64,000 nucleotides of DNA. Source: Nectonema munidae (lineage: Eukaryota; Nematomorpha; Nectonematoida; Nectonematidae). This document shows positions 63,265-64,000 of the stretch, in pieces (within the stretch, counting starts at the first letter, position 1; each line of letters begins with the position of its first letter). The notes beneath the pieces were generated by a model. It did not search any database. It saw only the letters and a list, made by a program, of their open reading frames with translations, and was not told where the DNA came from. Made by a program: the position numbers and the translations under genes. The stretch spans positions 116,185 through 180,184 of the forward strand of contig JAUIRK010000266.1 in assembly GCA_030549495.1 (NCBI GenBank), read 5' to 3'.

Positions 63265-64000
63265 ATGAAACTTTTCGATTTACAGTAAGACTTATTTTGT
63301 CTCTTGCGTTTCTTCCTTCAAATCAAGTAAAAGTTAAAATTTTATTTGGATTTTTATTGAGCATTAATAATTATTGTGTTTAGGTTGATATTATTTATAG
63401 AAGAATTAAAGTTTTGACAAGAAAATTTTTTTTGAAAGATTTTTTTAAGTATTTTGAAAAAACATCGTTATAGTGGTTTCCTCCAAATATATGGAATGTT
63501 TTTGATAGAAAAGTTAGAACTAATAATCACTTCGAGGGTTGGCATAATAGGTAAAAAATAGTTATGCATTTTTTCTTATATTTAAGCTTACGAAGTTCAT
63601 TACCCGTTGAGCACCCAAATATTTGAGAAGTTCTTGAATTTTTTAAAAAAGAAGAAACAAAAATAAGAAAATAAATCGACCAAATTGAATGGGGAAAAAG
63701 ATTAGCTGCTTCAAGAGAAGATGAAGAAAAGTTTTTAAAAGAAGAGCTTTTATGCATTTTTTCTTATATTTAAGCTTACGAAGTTCATTACCCGTTGAGC
63801 ACCCAAATATTTGAGAAGTTCTTGAATTTTTTAAAAAAGAAGAAACAAAAATAAGAAAAGAAATCGACCAAATTGAATGTGGAAAAAGATTAGCTGCTTC
63901 AAGAGAAGATGAAGAAAAGTTTTTAAAAGAAGCCAAAGAAGATTTTTTTGCAACAAAAGATGTTCTTTCATATTTAAAAAAAGTTTCTTCATTAATAATT
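63265..64000 (+). mobile_element. MULE transposase C-terminal part, running off the right edge
   Basis: The + strand reads NETFRFTVRLILSLAFLPSN, then YFEKTSL, a stop, WFPPNIWNVFDRKVRTNNHF and EGWHNR, then a stop. The F-P-x-x-[IL]-W-x-x-x-D ... R-T-N-N-x-x-EGWHN pattern is the C-terminal signature of MULE transposases, including the third acidic residue. It continues as LPVEHPNI, a stop, EVLEFFKKEETKIRKEIDQI. Stops at about 63,382, 63,473, 63,552 and at HPNI break it. A 188 bp segment is tandemly duplicated in the gene. The opposite orientation and separation from the left-edge MULE mean a different copy. Confidence 0.82.
63563..63938. repeat. 188 bp tandem duplication
   Basis: TATGCATTTTTTCTTATATT starts at 63,563 and again at 63,751. 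The two units are nearly identical (about two differences, such as AAAATAAATC against AAAAGAAATC and GGGGAAA against GTGGAAA), so the duplication is recent or an assembly artefact. It repeats the HPNI...EEKFLKE part of the MULE C-terminus. Confidence 0.95.

Overview
The window is AT-rich, transposon-dense eukaryotic DNA. The long introns, Tc1, hAT, pogo, MULE, piggyBac-like and Penelope-like remains and tRNA-derived SINEs, and the sequence of the one host gene, all suggest an arthropod, most likely a crustacean such as a caligid copepod (sea louse). The species call is inference. Nothing prokaryotic is present.

Host gene. From about 17.2 to 48.9 kb the + strand carries one recognisable protein-coding gene, a DNAJC16 (ERdj8) homologue. 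Nine coding exons can be placed by similarity to the vertebrate protein as I recall it, and by splice phases that join cleanly at six of the eight junctions. They encode the linker after the J domain, a thioredoxin-like domain with a CxxC pair, the middle region, one transmembrane helix, and the conserved C-terminus to the stop codon at 48,585-48,587. A poly(A) signal follows at 48,915. The 5' end (signal peptide and J domain) is not seen upstream of 17,236. Two internal exons are also not found. One should lie between 24,233 and 25,825, where a Tc1-like element sits. The other should lie between 36,053 and 45,388.

Left flank (1-17 kb). A MULE transposase gene runs off the left edge on the - strand. 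It is split by a MITE and abuts a 1.7 kb foldback palindrome built of tandem repeats. Further right are mostly non-coding AT-rich DNA with a G-rich, C-poor strand-asymmetric block (5.9-7.9 kb), a piggyBac-like MITE, a LINE relic, a 270 bp TCCC tract, a hairpin MITE, and a broken copy of an uncharacterised transposon-associated protein family (14.16-15.79 kb).

Introns of DNAJC16. These hold a nearly whole hAT element with 8-bp target duplications (21,502-23,582), an internally deleted Tc1 (24,636-25,669), two pogo/Tigger-like copies each carrying another insertion with its own target duplication, a pogo transposase relic (41,477-42,705), a ZBED5-type hAT relic (43.4-44.9 kb), a pair of piggyBac-like MITEs and two SINE copies.

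Right flank (49-64 kb). No host gene is visible. It holds several hAT fragments, two arrays of roughly 150-160 bp tandem repeats, a 507 bp direct repeat present twice at about 99% identity, a 5'-truncated LINE, a Penelope-like element with a GIY-YIG-like tail split by a SINE, and a second MULE transposase end running off the right edge with a fresh 188 bp tandem duplication.
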